From positions 1 through 15,432 of the forward strand of contig PIYH01000021.1 of NCBI GenBank assembly GCA_003601695.1: a stretch of 15,432 nucleotides of DNA. The letters are read 5' to 3'. This document shows, piece by piece, positions 6,425 to 13,119 of this stretch. A program made the position numbers and the translations under genes. Each line of letters starts with the position of its first letter. The stretch's first letter is position 1. This DNA is from Candidatus Bathyarchaeota archaeon. Lineage in GTDB: Archaea; Thermoproteota; Bathyarchaeia; Bathyarchaeales; DTEX01. A model generated the notes under the pieces. The model saw nothing but the letters and a program-made list of their open reading frames with translations, was not told the origin of the DNA and searched no databases.

Positions 6425-7687
6425 TTAACCTTGAAGCTTATATCTTAGAATTGCGGCGACGCCTCCAAAGGATTTCAAGAGCATTTCTCCCTCCTCTGTC
6501 TCCGCTGAGGTTACCTCAACATTTGCGCCGGCCTTCTCCGCTAAGTCGGCAAGTTCTTCGATTACCTCCGTCTTCTCAGCAATCTGTAAGGCTATAACGT
6601 GACATTTGGGACAAGGAGTATTGCTGATATTCTGTTCCAACCCTTGAACTTCTCGACTCCTCACGGTTTGGTAATATACATACCCACATGACGCACATTC
6701 AATCTTTACACGTATTTTGTCGAGTTTCTCCGAGATTAAAAGAGTTTCGACAAGTCCGCTTTCAAGAGCTCTCCTAACTTCTTTTTCTCCATAAGTCGCC
6801 ATTTCCGTGTCGTGACCAATCTCGTAAAGGAATCTCTGGATTATGCGTTTTTCCTCAACGTACCTAACGTTTTTTATTATCTCTGGCGCTTTCTCAACGA
6901 TCTCTTTAACTCCCTGTTCACCAGTGTATGCAGTATCCACCGTTGCAACTATCTTCTCCTTCAATCGGTAGTCTAGATACTGTCCCTTCATGAAGTCCAG
7001 CTTTGTAGGACCTGGACCGCCAATTATTATTCCCTTAAGATTTGGAATAGGCAGAAATATCTCGTTCGCATGATTTCCAATCCTTTTGAAAAAATCGATG
7101 AGCTGCATCTCACGTAACCGCTCAAACCTTCTGGCCGACTGACCTCCAGCACGATGTTTTCCAGGAATTCCAGAGGTTATTTCTCGAACAACCTCTAGAC
7201 GTCGTCCTACCAGAGTGGCAAATGTAGCCTCACTTGAGTCTAGAAGGAGAATGCCATAAGTCTCAGTTTCCTTAAGCATCTCCATGAGAAAACTGAGATG
7301 AAATTTTGAGTCACATCTATATAAATAGACCCTTATAGGCTCAGGTGGAACTATCACGTATGGTCCTTCAATCTTTTCGCTTCCAGGACCATTCTGTGGA
7401 ATTGCTCCGCAGAATATGACGAGACCATTTTCGGGAACGGTCTTGAACAGCTTTAGTTTCTGGATAACCTTGACAATTGCGTCTTGAACGTTCTTACGTG
7501 TCGTGTTAGACTTTATATTTGAGGCTGTCCCCCACTCCTCCTTGAGCATGGAGACTACTTCGCTTATCTGTCTTCCGGGAGGAACATACAACGAGATTAG
7601 CTCTGTTCCTCGTCCCTCCTTAGATGCCAGATTCTCAAGTATCTTCTTTAGTCTATACCTTTCAAGCGATGTTCTCTTCCGCGACAT
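6425..7687 (-). CDS. prf1: Peptide chain release factor aRF1
   Basis: Recognises all three stop codons on the ribosome and triggers release of the finished protein; the archaeal counterpart of eRF1. All three diagnostic motifs are intact: NIKS (57-60) and YRCDSKF (123-129) in the stop-codon-reading N domain, and GGQ (181-183) within GKHRAGGQSARRF in the catalytic M domain. The C domain contains CASCG and CPKCH, a four-cysteine zinc-binding mini-domain that many archaeal aRF1 proteins carry. The length of 420 residues is normal. The ATG at 7687 is preceded by GGGG at moderate spacing. The SWIM gene lies 58 bases upstream with no clear TATA box between, so the two may share a transcript. A run of five T residues (6406-6402) follows the stop region. 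Confidence 0.98.
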   Translation of the reverse strand: MSRKRTSLERYRLKKILENLASKEGRGTELISLYVPPGRQISEVVSMLKEEWGTASNIKSNTTRKNVQDAIVKVIQKLKLFKTVPENGLVIFCGAIPQNGPGSEKIEGPYVIVPPEPIRVYLYRCDSKFHLSFLMEMLKETETYGILLLDSSEATFATLVGRRLEVVREITSGIPGKHRAGGQSARRFERLREMQLIDFFKRIGNHANEIFLPIPNLKGIIIGGPGPTKLDFMKGQYLDYRLKEKIVATVDTAYTGEQGVKEIVEKAPEIIKNVRYVEEKRIIQRFLYEIGHDTEMATYGEKEVRRALESGLVETLLISEKLDKIRVKIECASCGYVYYQTVRSREVQGLEQNISNTPCPKCHVIALQIAEKTEVIEELADLAEKAGANVEVTSAETEEGEMLLKSFGGVAAILRYKLQG

Positions 7688-7745
7688 CGATTGTTCCCCA
7701 AATTAACAATAAGGACGGTTTCTTGATAGATGAAAGAAAAACCTA

Positions 7746-8045
7746 TTAAACGTTTAGTTCGATAGGCTTTTTCCTTTTTGACTTTCTATTCCATGCTCCG
7801 CTCACGTATCTCTTCACGCTTCTTAAGAGTGCGGGATTATGAAGCAATAATACTGCCAATAGATGCGAACATCCTCCTCTCTTTAGGAAGCCGGGACATG
7901 TACAACTAAAAGTTCCATCAGTTCTCTGCGCTACGAGGTATGTACCATGCTCCCCAACGACGTTATAGACTCCGTCGCCTACACGCTCTATCCTTTTCTT
8001 CTGTACAAGCTCATAAGCCTTCTCTATCATTCTATCTATTGGCAA
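7746..8045 (-). CDS. Small SWIM zinc-finger protein
   Basis: A 99-residue protein consisting of little more than a SWIM domain. The signature is Cys48-X-Cys50-X8-Cys59-X-His61 (FSCTCPGFLKRGGCSHLLAV), which binds one zinc ion. Upstream, GVYNVVGEHGTYLVAQ forms the expected strands. The C-terminus is basic (NRKSKRKK), suggesting nucleic-acid contact. SWIM domains occur in recombination factors, ubiquitin ligases and transposases, and stand-alone archaeal versions have no assigned role that I know of. The TTG at 8045 is used because a TATA box at 8083-8075 predicts initiation near 8053, just before it; the in-frame ATG at 8030 is the alternative. It precedes prf1 in the same direction. Confidence 0.8.
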   Translation of the reverse strand: MPIDRMIEKAYELVQKKRIERVGDGVYNVVGEHGTYLVAQRTDGTFSCTCPGFLKRGGCSHLLAVLLLHNPALLRSVKRYVSGAWNRKSKRKKPIELNV

Positions 8046-8074
8046 TATCGATCATCCAGCAATTTAGGTCAATT

Positions 8075-8083
8075 CTTTAAATA
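8075..8083 (-). promoter_or_regulatory. TATA box of the SWIM-domain gene
   Basis: TATTTAAAG on the minus strand, centred at 8079, is followed about 26 bases on by position 8053, eight bases before the TTG start. It forms one arm of an inverted repeat, TTAAATA (8077-8083) with TATTTAA (8094-8100), spaced by ten bases. Confidence 0.45.
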
Positions 8084-8133
8084 CTCAAAAGAATATTTAA
8101 GGGTGTAGCTAAAGCTCAGATCATTAAACTCCT

Positions 8134-9129
8134 TTATGGGACGGCTTGGTCTTTCCGCATAATGTCTATCCATTTCTTCTTAATCTTACAGACTATCGTA
8201 TATGCAGGGTCAAATACGTTGCCGACATCATATTCTACGCATTCGCCGAGGAGAATGTGCGCAGCTTCATCTTCTAATCCGTAATCTTCCTGAAGCCACC
8301 GTAGCATCTCTGTTGTGGCATGCTGGAGAGCTTGATCAAGCGGACGAGCATTTCCAACAGTCATAATGTAATCCTTGTTCTCTGCACGCGGCCACTCTAT
8401 ACTTTTATCTTTTATCACTTTAACCCTAAACCTTACATCAAAGGAAACCTCAATTCCCGTTCCGATTATTTCTCCATCTCCCTGCACAGCATGTCCATCC
8501 CCTATGAAAAATAATGCTCCTTCAGCAAATATTGGAAGATAAACTGTAACGCCCGATACAAATCCACGATAATCCATGTTCCCGCCATATTTTCCAGAGG
8601 TAGCTGATGATATGACCTGTCCTTTTGGAGGAGCTACGCCAATACAGCCGAGCATCGGATTTATTGGAAGAATAAGTTGCCCCGCTAATACCTCAGGCTT
8701 TATTAAAGTCGCAGTTCCCTTTTCCAAATCGATCTCCCACTCAGCCAGCATTTCATGCTTGAACGGGGGTAGATTCATAACATACTCAGGATCCACAACA
8801 TTCGGAGAAAGCACTGATGAGGATCTTCCAAGCCTCCTGTTTGGCCAAAGTTTCTCAAGATACACCGCTAACACATCATTAGGCTCCGCGCCTTCCACGT
8901 AGAACGGTCCTGTAAGAGGATTTCCCGGTTTCGCCACTTGCTCATCTGATGCATCTCTTCCAATATTGTCTAGTGTTGATGTAACCACGATGTCGCCGCT
9001 GGAGATCCTTAAAGCCGGAGGGTATGCTCCGAAAGCATTATAGTAAACCTTTGGCCGAAAATTATGAATCACTCTCTTTTCATCCTCCTTGATTAGATAG
9101 TCAACTATGTTGAATAAACGTTTTTTCAC
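8134..9129 (-). CDS. Acetamidase/formamidase-family amidohydrolase
   Basis: A 331-residue member of the FmdA/AmdA family, which hydrolyses short amides such as formamide or acetamide to ammonia and the acid. Family landmarks are LTGPFYVEGAEPNDVLAV (72-89), the glycine-rich GGNMDYRGFVSGVTVYLPI (182-200) and the hallmark GDGHAVQGDGE (210-220). Related archaeal proteins are often annotated this way without tested substrates, so the exact amide is unknown. The start is a GTG at 9129; a TATA box centred near 9154 lies about 26 bases upstream, implying an almost leaderless mRNA, and no Shine-Dalgarno site is visible. It is transcribed away from RIO2. An amidase has no obvious link to its translation-related neighbours. 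Confidence 0.9.
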   Translation of the reverse strand: MKKRLFNIVDYLIKEDEKRVIHNFRPKVYYNAFGAYPPALRISSGDIVVTSTLDNIGRDASDEQVAKPGNPLTGPFYVEGAEPNDVLAVYLEKLWPNRRLGRSSSVLSPNVVDPEYVMNLPPFKHEMLAEWEIDLEKGTATLIKPEVLAGQLILPINPMLGCIGVAPPKGQVISSATSGKYGGNMDYRGFVSGVTVYLPIFAEGALFFIGDGHAVQGDGEIIGTGIEVSFDVRFRVKVIKDKSIEWPRAENKDYIMTVGNARPLDQALQHATTEMLRWLQEDYGLEDEAAHILLGECVEYDVGNVFDPAYTIVCKIKKKWIDIMRKDQAVP

Positions 9130-9150
9130 TGATAGGAGATACCGATAATT

Positions 9151-9163
9151 CTTATAGATCTAT
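9151..9163. promoter_or_regulatory. Shared two-way TATA element between amidase and RIO2
   Basis: The 54-base divergent gap has one good TATA region. It reads CTTATAGA on the plus strand (9151-9158) and CTATAAG on the minus strand, overlapping the perfect palindrome ATAGATCTAT (9154-9163). Its centre is about 26 bases from the amidase GTG and about 30 bases from the RIO2 ATG, so one element can place leaderless or near-leaderless transcripts on both sides. Confidence 0.5.
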
Positions 9164-9183
9164 GCTTATCTTTCTTTGGGGAT

Positions 9184-10086
9184 ATGTCATCCGTCGATAT
9201 AGCGATAAAGACTCTAAATCATCTGGAGCCTGAAGACTTCCGAGTTTTAATGATAATTGAAATAGATATGAGTCGACATAGATATGTGCCAGAAGATGAT
9301 ATCTTGAGGCTGAGTGAGTTCTCAACGAAGCAGGTAAAATATAGGCTTGATAGACTTAGCAGGTTTAGACTCATATATAGGTGGGCTGGATCATACGTTG
9401 GATATGTTCTGAGCATGGCTGGATATGATTGCCTAGCGATAAACGCTCTTGTAAAAGCAAACATAATCGAAGCCTTCGGGAAGGCCCTCGGAGTTGGAAA
9501 AGAATCCGATGTTTATGATGCCTTAACGCCGGATGGAAGAAGAGTAGTTGTTAAGTTTCATCGTCTAGGACGGATAAGCTTTCGTCAAACGCGAAGGCTG
9601 AGAGGATATATTGCTGATCGGAGGCATATCTCATGGCTTTACCAGTCACGCCTAGCCGCTGAGAGAGAGTTTGAAGCCTTGAGGAGAGTTTACCCGCATG
9701 GAGTATCGGTTCCCGAGCCGATAAGTCACAATAGACACGTAGTTGTGATGGACTTCATAGAGGGAGCCGAGCTTTACCGCGTTCCTGAAGTTCCAAATCC
9801 AGATGAGGTTTTAGATGAGATCCTCCAGAATGTACGGATAGCATATCAGAAGGCAGGGGTCATACATGCAGATCTAAGTGAGTTCAACGTAGTTTTAAAT
9901 CCATACTTCCACATACTAATTATTGACTGGCCTCAATTCGTCACCGTGGATCATCCGAATGCCGAGGTTCTTCTGAGAAGAGATATTAAAAACATACTAA
10001 CCTTTTTCAAGGAACGGTTTAATGTGGAAAGAGATATATACGAAGCCTTAGAGGGCATAAAGAAGCCTCTGAAGAATGTCAAGTGA
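9184..10086 (+). CDS. rio2: RIO2-type serine kinase/ATPase
   Basis: A RIO2-family atypical kinase of 300 residues, whose relatives act in late maturation of the small ribosomal subunit. Residues 1-90 form the winged-helix domain typical of RIO2 and absent from RIO1 (STKQVKYRLDRLSRFRLI, with MAGYDCLAINAL at its end). The kinase domain has the ATP loop LGVGKESDVYDA (102-113), catalytic Lys124 (VVVKFH), HADLSEFN (228-235) with Asp230 and Asn235, and the metal-binding IIDWPQ (246-251) with Asp248. All catalytic positions are present. The ATG at 9184 lies about 30 bases from the shared TATA box, which suggests a leaderless or very short leader; GGGG at 9178-9181 is too close to act as a normal Shine-Dalgarno site. 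The DUF460 gene follows 48 bases later on the same strand. Confidence 0.94.
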   Translation: MSSVDIAIKTLNHLEPEDFRVLMIIEIDMSRHRYVPEDDILRLSEFSTKQVKYRLDRLSRFRLIYRWAGSYVGYVLSMAGYDCLAINALVKANIIEAFGKALGVGKESDVYDALTPDGRRVVVKFHRLGRISFRQTRRLRGYIADRRHISWLYQSRLAAEREFEALRRVYPHGVSVPEPISHNRHVVVMDFIEGAELYRVPEVPNPDEVLDEILQNVRIAYQKAGVIHADLSEFNVVLNPYFHILIIDWPQFVTVDHPNAEVLLRRDIKNILTFFKERFNVERDIYEALEGIKKPLKNVK

Positions 10087-10134
10087 GAGTATATGAAAGG
10101 CTATATGTGAGTTTACAGTTTTAGGAGACTAAGC

Positions 10135-11391
10135 ATGAGAAAACTTATAGTAGGGGTTGACCCGGGAGTAACGGTTGGGTTAGCTATCCTATCACTGGAT
10201 GGAAAGCCCATCTCAGTTAGGAGTAGACGGGAATGGAGCATCTCCGAAATTGTAAAGGTAATCTCTGAGCTAGGAGAGCCTACAATAATTTCAAGTGATG
10301 TTTCACCACCGTCTGGGATGCTTGAACATCTATCACATAAGCTGAACGCCGTTCTTTTCGCACCTCCGATCTCAATGGGAGCTGATGAGAAGCGGCAAAT
10401 CGCGAGGGAATACGCAGATCTTTACGGTCTCAGATTGGAGAATAACCATGAAGCCGATGCATTAGCTGCAGCAGTAAAGGCATACAAACATTACGAGAAG
10501 AAGTTCAAGCATATAGATGCTTATGTAAGGAGAACTTCTCTAAAAGTCTCAGTTGATGATGTGAAAGATTTAGTGGTCAGAGGATATTCTATGAAACGAG
10601 CCATCCAGCATCTCCAAGGAATCGACAAATATAGGCCTCCACCTGTAACGAGGAGATATACATCCAAAGAAGAACAGTTAAAGAGCTTGGTGGAGGAGCT
10701 TCAAAGAAGGCTAACTAAGGAAAGAGAAAGAGTGAAGCATCTGCAACGAACAAATTTAAAGCTCAAGACTCGCATAAAGACGTTGGAGAAGGAAATACTT
10801 ACGCTTAAAGAGATGATTAGAGAGATCCGAAACAAGCAGAAAATTGAGGTGAGACGTGAAAGAGAATATGCTCTTCTCAGGGATGAGCTGGAGAAGACCA
10901 GAGCGAAAGCCAAGAAATACTTCATGAAACTTGAAGAATATAAGCATCGCCTCAATGATATGCAGAGGCTTAGAGATCTAGAAAGCCGAGGAAGACTCAC
11001 ACTATTAAAGCCTATCGAGTCCTTTACCGATAGAGGACTACAAAAAGCTTTCAAGATATATGGAATAAAAGCCGGAGATTCCGTTCTACTCTTGGATCCG
11101 AGCGGCGGAGGAGCTGCAACGGCTGAAGAACTCGCAAGGAGAGGTGTTAAGGTTGTTGTAACAAAGGGGCGAATGTCACATAACGCTTTAGAGATATTCG
11201 AGAAATACATGATACCGACCATTAACTATGAGAATTTAAAGGTTGAGTGGATAGAGGGTCTTCCCTATGCTGACCCTAAAGATTTAAGGGAGCATTTAAG
11301 AATGATGGAGAAGAAAGAAGCGCTTGCAGCTTACCGCCAGTTTAAAGAGATGCTGGAGAACCATAGACGAGAGGCACTTAGAGATTCTTAA
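10135..11391 (+). CDS. DUF460/COG2433 protein: RNase H/RuvC-like domain plus coiled coil
   Basis: An archaeal protein of 418 residues belonging to the COG2433/DUF460 family, predicted to carry a nuclease-like fold but without an assigned role. The N-terminal domain begins KLIVGVDPGVTVGLAIL, with Asp9 in the position of the first RuvC/YqgF catalytic acid. Asp55 (ISSDVSPPSG) and His105-x-x-Asp108 (NNHEADALAA) could complete an active site. Residues about 178-285 form a long, highly charged coiled coil. The C-terminal part (about 295-370) is a compact alpha/beta domain with DPSGGGAATAEELARRGVKVVV, followed by a helical tail. The ATG is supported by AGGAG ten bases upstream. Its position just after RIO2 suggests a shared transcript and perhaps a role in RNA or ribosome metabolism; that link is inference. 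It ends overlapping the stop codon of the convergent Nth-like gene. Confidence 0.88.
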   Translation: MRKLIVGVDPGVTVGLAILSLDGKPISVRSRREWSISEIVKVISELGEPTIISSDVSPPSGMLEHLSHKLNAVLFAPPISMGADEKRQIAREYADLYGLRLENNHEADALAAAVKAYKHYEKKFKHIDAYVRRTSLKVSVDDVKDLVVRGYSMKRAIQHLQGIDKYRPPPVTRRYTSKEEQLKSLVEELQRRLTKERERVKHLQRTNLKLKTRIKTLEKEILTLKEMIREIRNKQKIEVRREREYALLRDELEKTRAKAKKYFMKLEEYKHRLNDMQRLRDLESRGRLTLLKPIESFTDRGLQKAFKIYGIKAGDSVLLLDPSGGGAATAEELARRGVKVVVTKGRMSHNALEIFEKYMIPTINYENLKVEWIEGLPYADPKDLREHLRMMEKKEALAAYRQFKEMLENHRREALRDS

Positions 11392-11999
11392 CTCGTCTTT
11401 TTCAAGGAGCAATATCTCCTAACTGGACATTCTAGACATCTTCGCTTCTTGCAATACTCAAGACTTATTCTTACAAGAGATGATTCATAAGATTCTATGT
11501 TACTTATCCCTATACGCCTAGCTACGTCAATGGCGATCCTTGAGGGAGCGGGTTTAGCCTTCTCCCATATTCCCCTCAACTCTCTTAAGAAAATATTTAT
11601 GCAAACAGGGCCTACTCCTCTGAAGCTCATCAGACGTCTCTCAAGATCCTTCGGGTTTTCCGCCGCCTCATGAAGAGCCTCAAGATCTCCATATTTCTCC
11701 TTGAGATTTTTCATTATCTCCAATAAGTTTGAGGCTGTAGAGAAGTCATATCTCACATATCCTCCGGAGTCTAAAATCTCAACTAGCCTATCCCATCCTG
11801 CTTCAAGGATCTTATCTGGAGATGTTAGATCTTCATCCATAAGTATGCAGAATGTTCTCTTAGCAATATCAGATGAGATTCTCTTAGCGAAGAGTATGGA
11901 TGCTAGGAACCATTTAAATCGGTCTTCTGGCTTCGTTAAGTCCAACCCCAGCTCTTCGGAATAGCTCTTAACGCGGGATAAGATTTCATTTAAGCTCAA
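11388..11999 (-). CDS. Endonuclease III-like HhH-GPD protein with Fe-S motif
   Basis: A 203-residue relative of DNA glycosylases such as endonuclease III and MutY. The helix-hairpin-helix is MSFRGVGPVCINIFLREL (124-141), the conserved catalytic Asp is Asp158 (IAIDVARRIG), and four cysteines at 183, 188, 191 and 197 close the protein like an Fe4S4 loop. Two things are unusual. The position of the catalytic Lys of bifunctional enzymes (GVGRK) is Val132, so base-excision chemistry would have to be MutY-like monofunctional, or be absent. The cysteine spacing is C-X4-C-X2-C-X5-C rather than the usual X6 first gap. The start is a TTG at 11999; there is no ATG alternative, and a TATA box at 12027-12021 lies about 26 bases upstream. 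It follows the PAC2-family gene after 21 bases. Confidence 0.82.
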   Translation of the reverse strand: MSLNEILSRVKSYSEELGLDLTKPEDRFKWFLASILFAKRISSDIAKRTFCILMDEDLTSPDKILEAGWDRLVEILDSGGYVRYDFSTASNLLEIMKNLKEKYGDLEALHEAAENPKDLERRLMSFRGVGPVCINIFLRELRGIWEKAKPAPSRIAIDVARRIGISNIESYESSLVRISLEYCKKRRCLECPVRRYCSLKKTS

Positions 12000-12020
12000 T
12001 CTCTCATCATCTCCAGCGTC

Positions 12021-12027
12021 TTATATA
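12021..12027 (-). promoter_or_regulatory. Candidate TATA box over the PAC2-gene stop codon
   Basis: TATATAA on the minus strand includes the stop codon of the PAC2-family gene and is centred about 25-26 bases upstream of the TTG start of the Nth-like gene. It could give a leaderless transcript for that gene independent of the upstream gene. It may also be chance, since the stop codon supplies part of the match. Confidence 0.35.
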
Positions 12028-12677
12028 GACCGCGTCCCCTCATTATTTTCTGAAAGATTTTTAAGAAGGACCATGAGAAATTTATAAGCCTTGAATGCCG
12101 CTTTTCGATCTCTCTCTATACTTGAGACTGGAGCAAGCAGATAAATCCCTTCCAATCCGCGCTTCTTAGATAAGCCTAAAAGCAATCCCGACACTCCTAT
12201 GACTAGCTTATTGCTATAAATAGTTGCTCCAATCTCGACGCATTTGGAAATAATATCTTCTGAAGTGCCAGATACAAAGATTCTATCACCAAACGCGGAT
12301 GTAGGGACACCGTCTACCGCTATCATAAGTCTACAACAATTTTTCTTCACGAAGTCTAGGAGTACCCCACAGACTTCGAAATGTCCATAGATATCTTCCG
12401 GAGATGGAGAACCGTCGCCAGTCAAGATGATCAGGTCTCGATCTCCTTTCGCGGCATAGAATTCATATCTTGGAGGATGACAAATTCCATTCTTATCGAT
12501 AAAGACAAAATCTTGGAAGCTAGATGAGTATAATCTTCCGAAGAGACTTGCCCGCGAAAATTCAACAAGCATCTTAGCAACAGTTACGCCTACATCTCCA
12601 ATACCCGGAAGCCCAGCAATGAGCACTGGATCCTCTAATTTTGGATCATATAAAACCTTGACGAATGTTTCCTTCAT
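12021..12677 (-). CDS. PAC2-family (proteasome assembly chaperone-like) protein
   Basis: A 218-residue protein of the PAC2/COG2047 family, archaeal relatives of the eukaryotic chaperones that help build the 20S proteasome. In archaea the family is widespread but its exact task is not settled. Visible signatures are the N-terminal PVLIAGLPGIGDVGVTVAKML (17-37, given in full length of one motif plus flank), LIILTGDGSPSPEDIYGHFEV in the middle, and SNKLVIGVSGLLLGLSKKRG near the end, where the family carries a conserved Gly-rich turn. No C-terminal HbYX motif, which would dock on the proteasome, is seen (the end is EGTRSI). The ATG at 12677 has GGTGAG (12688-12683) five bases upstream. The Nth-like gene follows after 21 bases, so the two probably form an operon. 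Confidence 0.82.
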   Translation of the reverse strand: MKETFVKVLYDPKLEDPVLIAGLPGIGDVGVTVAKMLVEFSRASLFGRLYSSSFQDFVFIDKNGICHPPRYEFYAAKGDRDLIILTGDGSPSPEDIYGHFEVCGVLLDFVKKNCCRLMIAVDGVPTSAFGDRIFVSGTSEDIISKCVEIGATIYSNKLVIGVSGLLLGLSKKRGLEGIYLLAPVSSIERDRKAAFKAYKFLMVLLKNLSENNEGTRSI

Positions 12678-12746
12678 TTCATCTCACCATAATTCCCATA
12701 TTAATCCCTATAGGTCTTTCGTTAACCTCTCTGTGAAAGCGATTCA

Positions 12747-12756
12747 CTTATCTATA
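12747..12756 (+). promoter_or_regulatory. TATA-like element upstream of the UppP-like remnant
   Basis: CTTATCTATA on the plus strand is centred about 31 bases before the ATG at 12783, a distance compatible with a near-leaderless start. It suggests the remnant may have kept its promoter. The complement (TATAGATAAG) could instead help drive the PAC2-family gene on the minus strand. Confidence 0.3.
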
Positions 12757-12782
12757 CCCAAGGGCTACTTCTGGTTAATGTA

Positions 12783-12938
12783 ATGTTACTTGAGATCGTA
12801 ATTCTAGGCATAATTCAGGGATTATCAGCCTTTCTGGCCGTGTCCCGCCCTAGAACAACGATCTCTTTCCTCCATAATATTCAGCATTTCTGTGAAAAAT
12901 GTATTGAGTCTAGGAAAGTATTCTTCGAAGCTCATTAA
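12783..12938 (+). pseudogene. uppP: Probable remnant of undecaprenyl-diphosphatase (uppP/bacA)
   Basis: A 51-codon frame starting ATG at 12783 and ending TAA at 12936-12938. Its first 21 residues contain EIVILGIIQGLSAFLAVS, which closely resembles the start of UppP/BacA, a membrane phosphatase that recycles the C55 (or archaeal polyprenyl) lipid carrier and normally begins LGIIQGLTEFLPVSSSGH. Functional UppP is about 260-280 residues with several membrane spans; here similarity stops after one helix. The catalytic Glu of the QG(L/V)(T/S)E motif is Ala, the following Pro is Ala, and the SSSGH part is replaced by SRPRTT. The remaining codons are unrelated. I therefore read it as a decayed, truncated copy; a small functional membrane peptide is less likely. 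No continuation was found in the other frames. Confidence 0.5.
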
Positions 12939-13049
12939 ATATGCTAAGTCGTAATGGAAGGTTGGGACTAGATGAATCCTGCGCTTCAATTTTCAAGCTC
13001 ACATAACTGTTTAGTAACTTTAAGATAAATCTATGTTGGTTCTTGAGAT

Positions 13050-13081
13050 AAAAACAAAAAGGTTCTTTCTGTACCAAAAAA
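13050..13081 (-). terminator. Tandem T-run terminator of the pilin-like gene
   Basis: About 40 bases after the stop codon the minus strand has a pyrimidine tract ending in six T residues (13081-13076), then after a short purine-rich spacer TTTTTGTTTTT (13060-13050). Two consecutive oligo-T runs are a typical strong archaeal terminator, fitting a highly expressed surface-protein gene. Confidence 0.6.
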
Positions 13082-13119
13082 GAGGGGGGAGGGAAGTTCA
13101 ATAGCATTACCGGATCTCA

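Larger units (their letters stand above)
12678..13119. other. Intergenic region of 442 bases with remnant and terminators
   Basis: No intact long gene is supported here. The left part contains a TATA-like element (12747-12756) and the UppP-like remnant frame (12783-12938). The right part (12939-13049) is AT-rich without recognisable coding or RNA structure. From 13050 to 13096 there are T-run terminators for the pilin-like gene and a pyrimidine tract. Confidence 0.6.

Noticed and set aside
10701..11222. A 173-codon minus-strand frame opposite the DUF460 gene
   Set aside because: It is a Ser/Leu-rich antisense shadow of the coiled-coil coding strand with no homology features.
13082..13094. 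G-rich tract as a possible G-quadruplex
   Set aside because: Only two G runs are present (GGGGGG and GGG); four are needed. The complementary pyrimidine tract is better explained as part of the terminator.
12910..13107. A 65-codon minus-strand frame in the gap before the PAC2-family gene
   Set aside because: It lies across the pilin terminator and T runs, has biased low-complexity composition, no ribosome binding site and no family resemblance.
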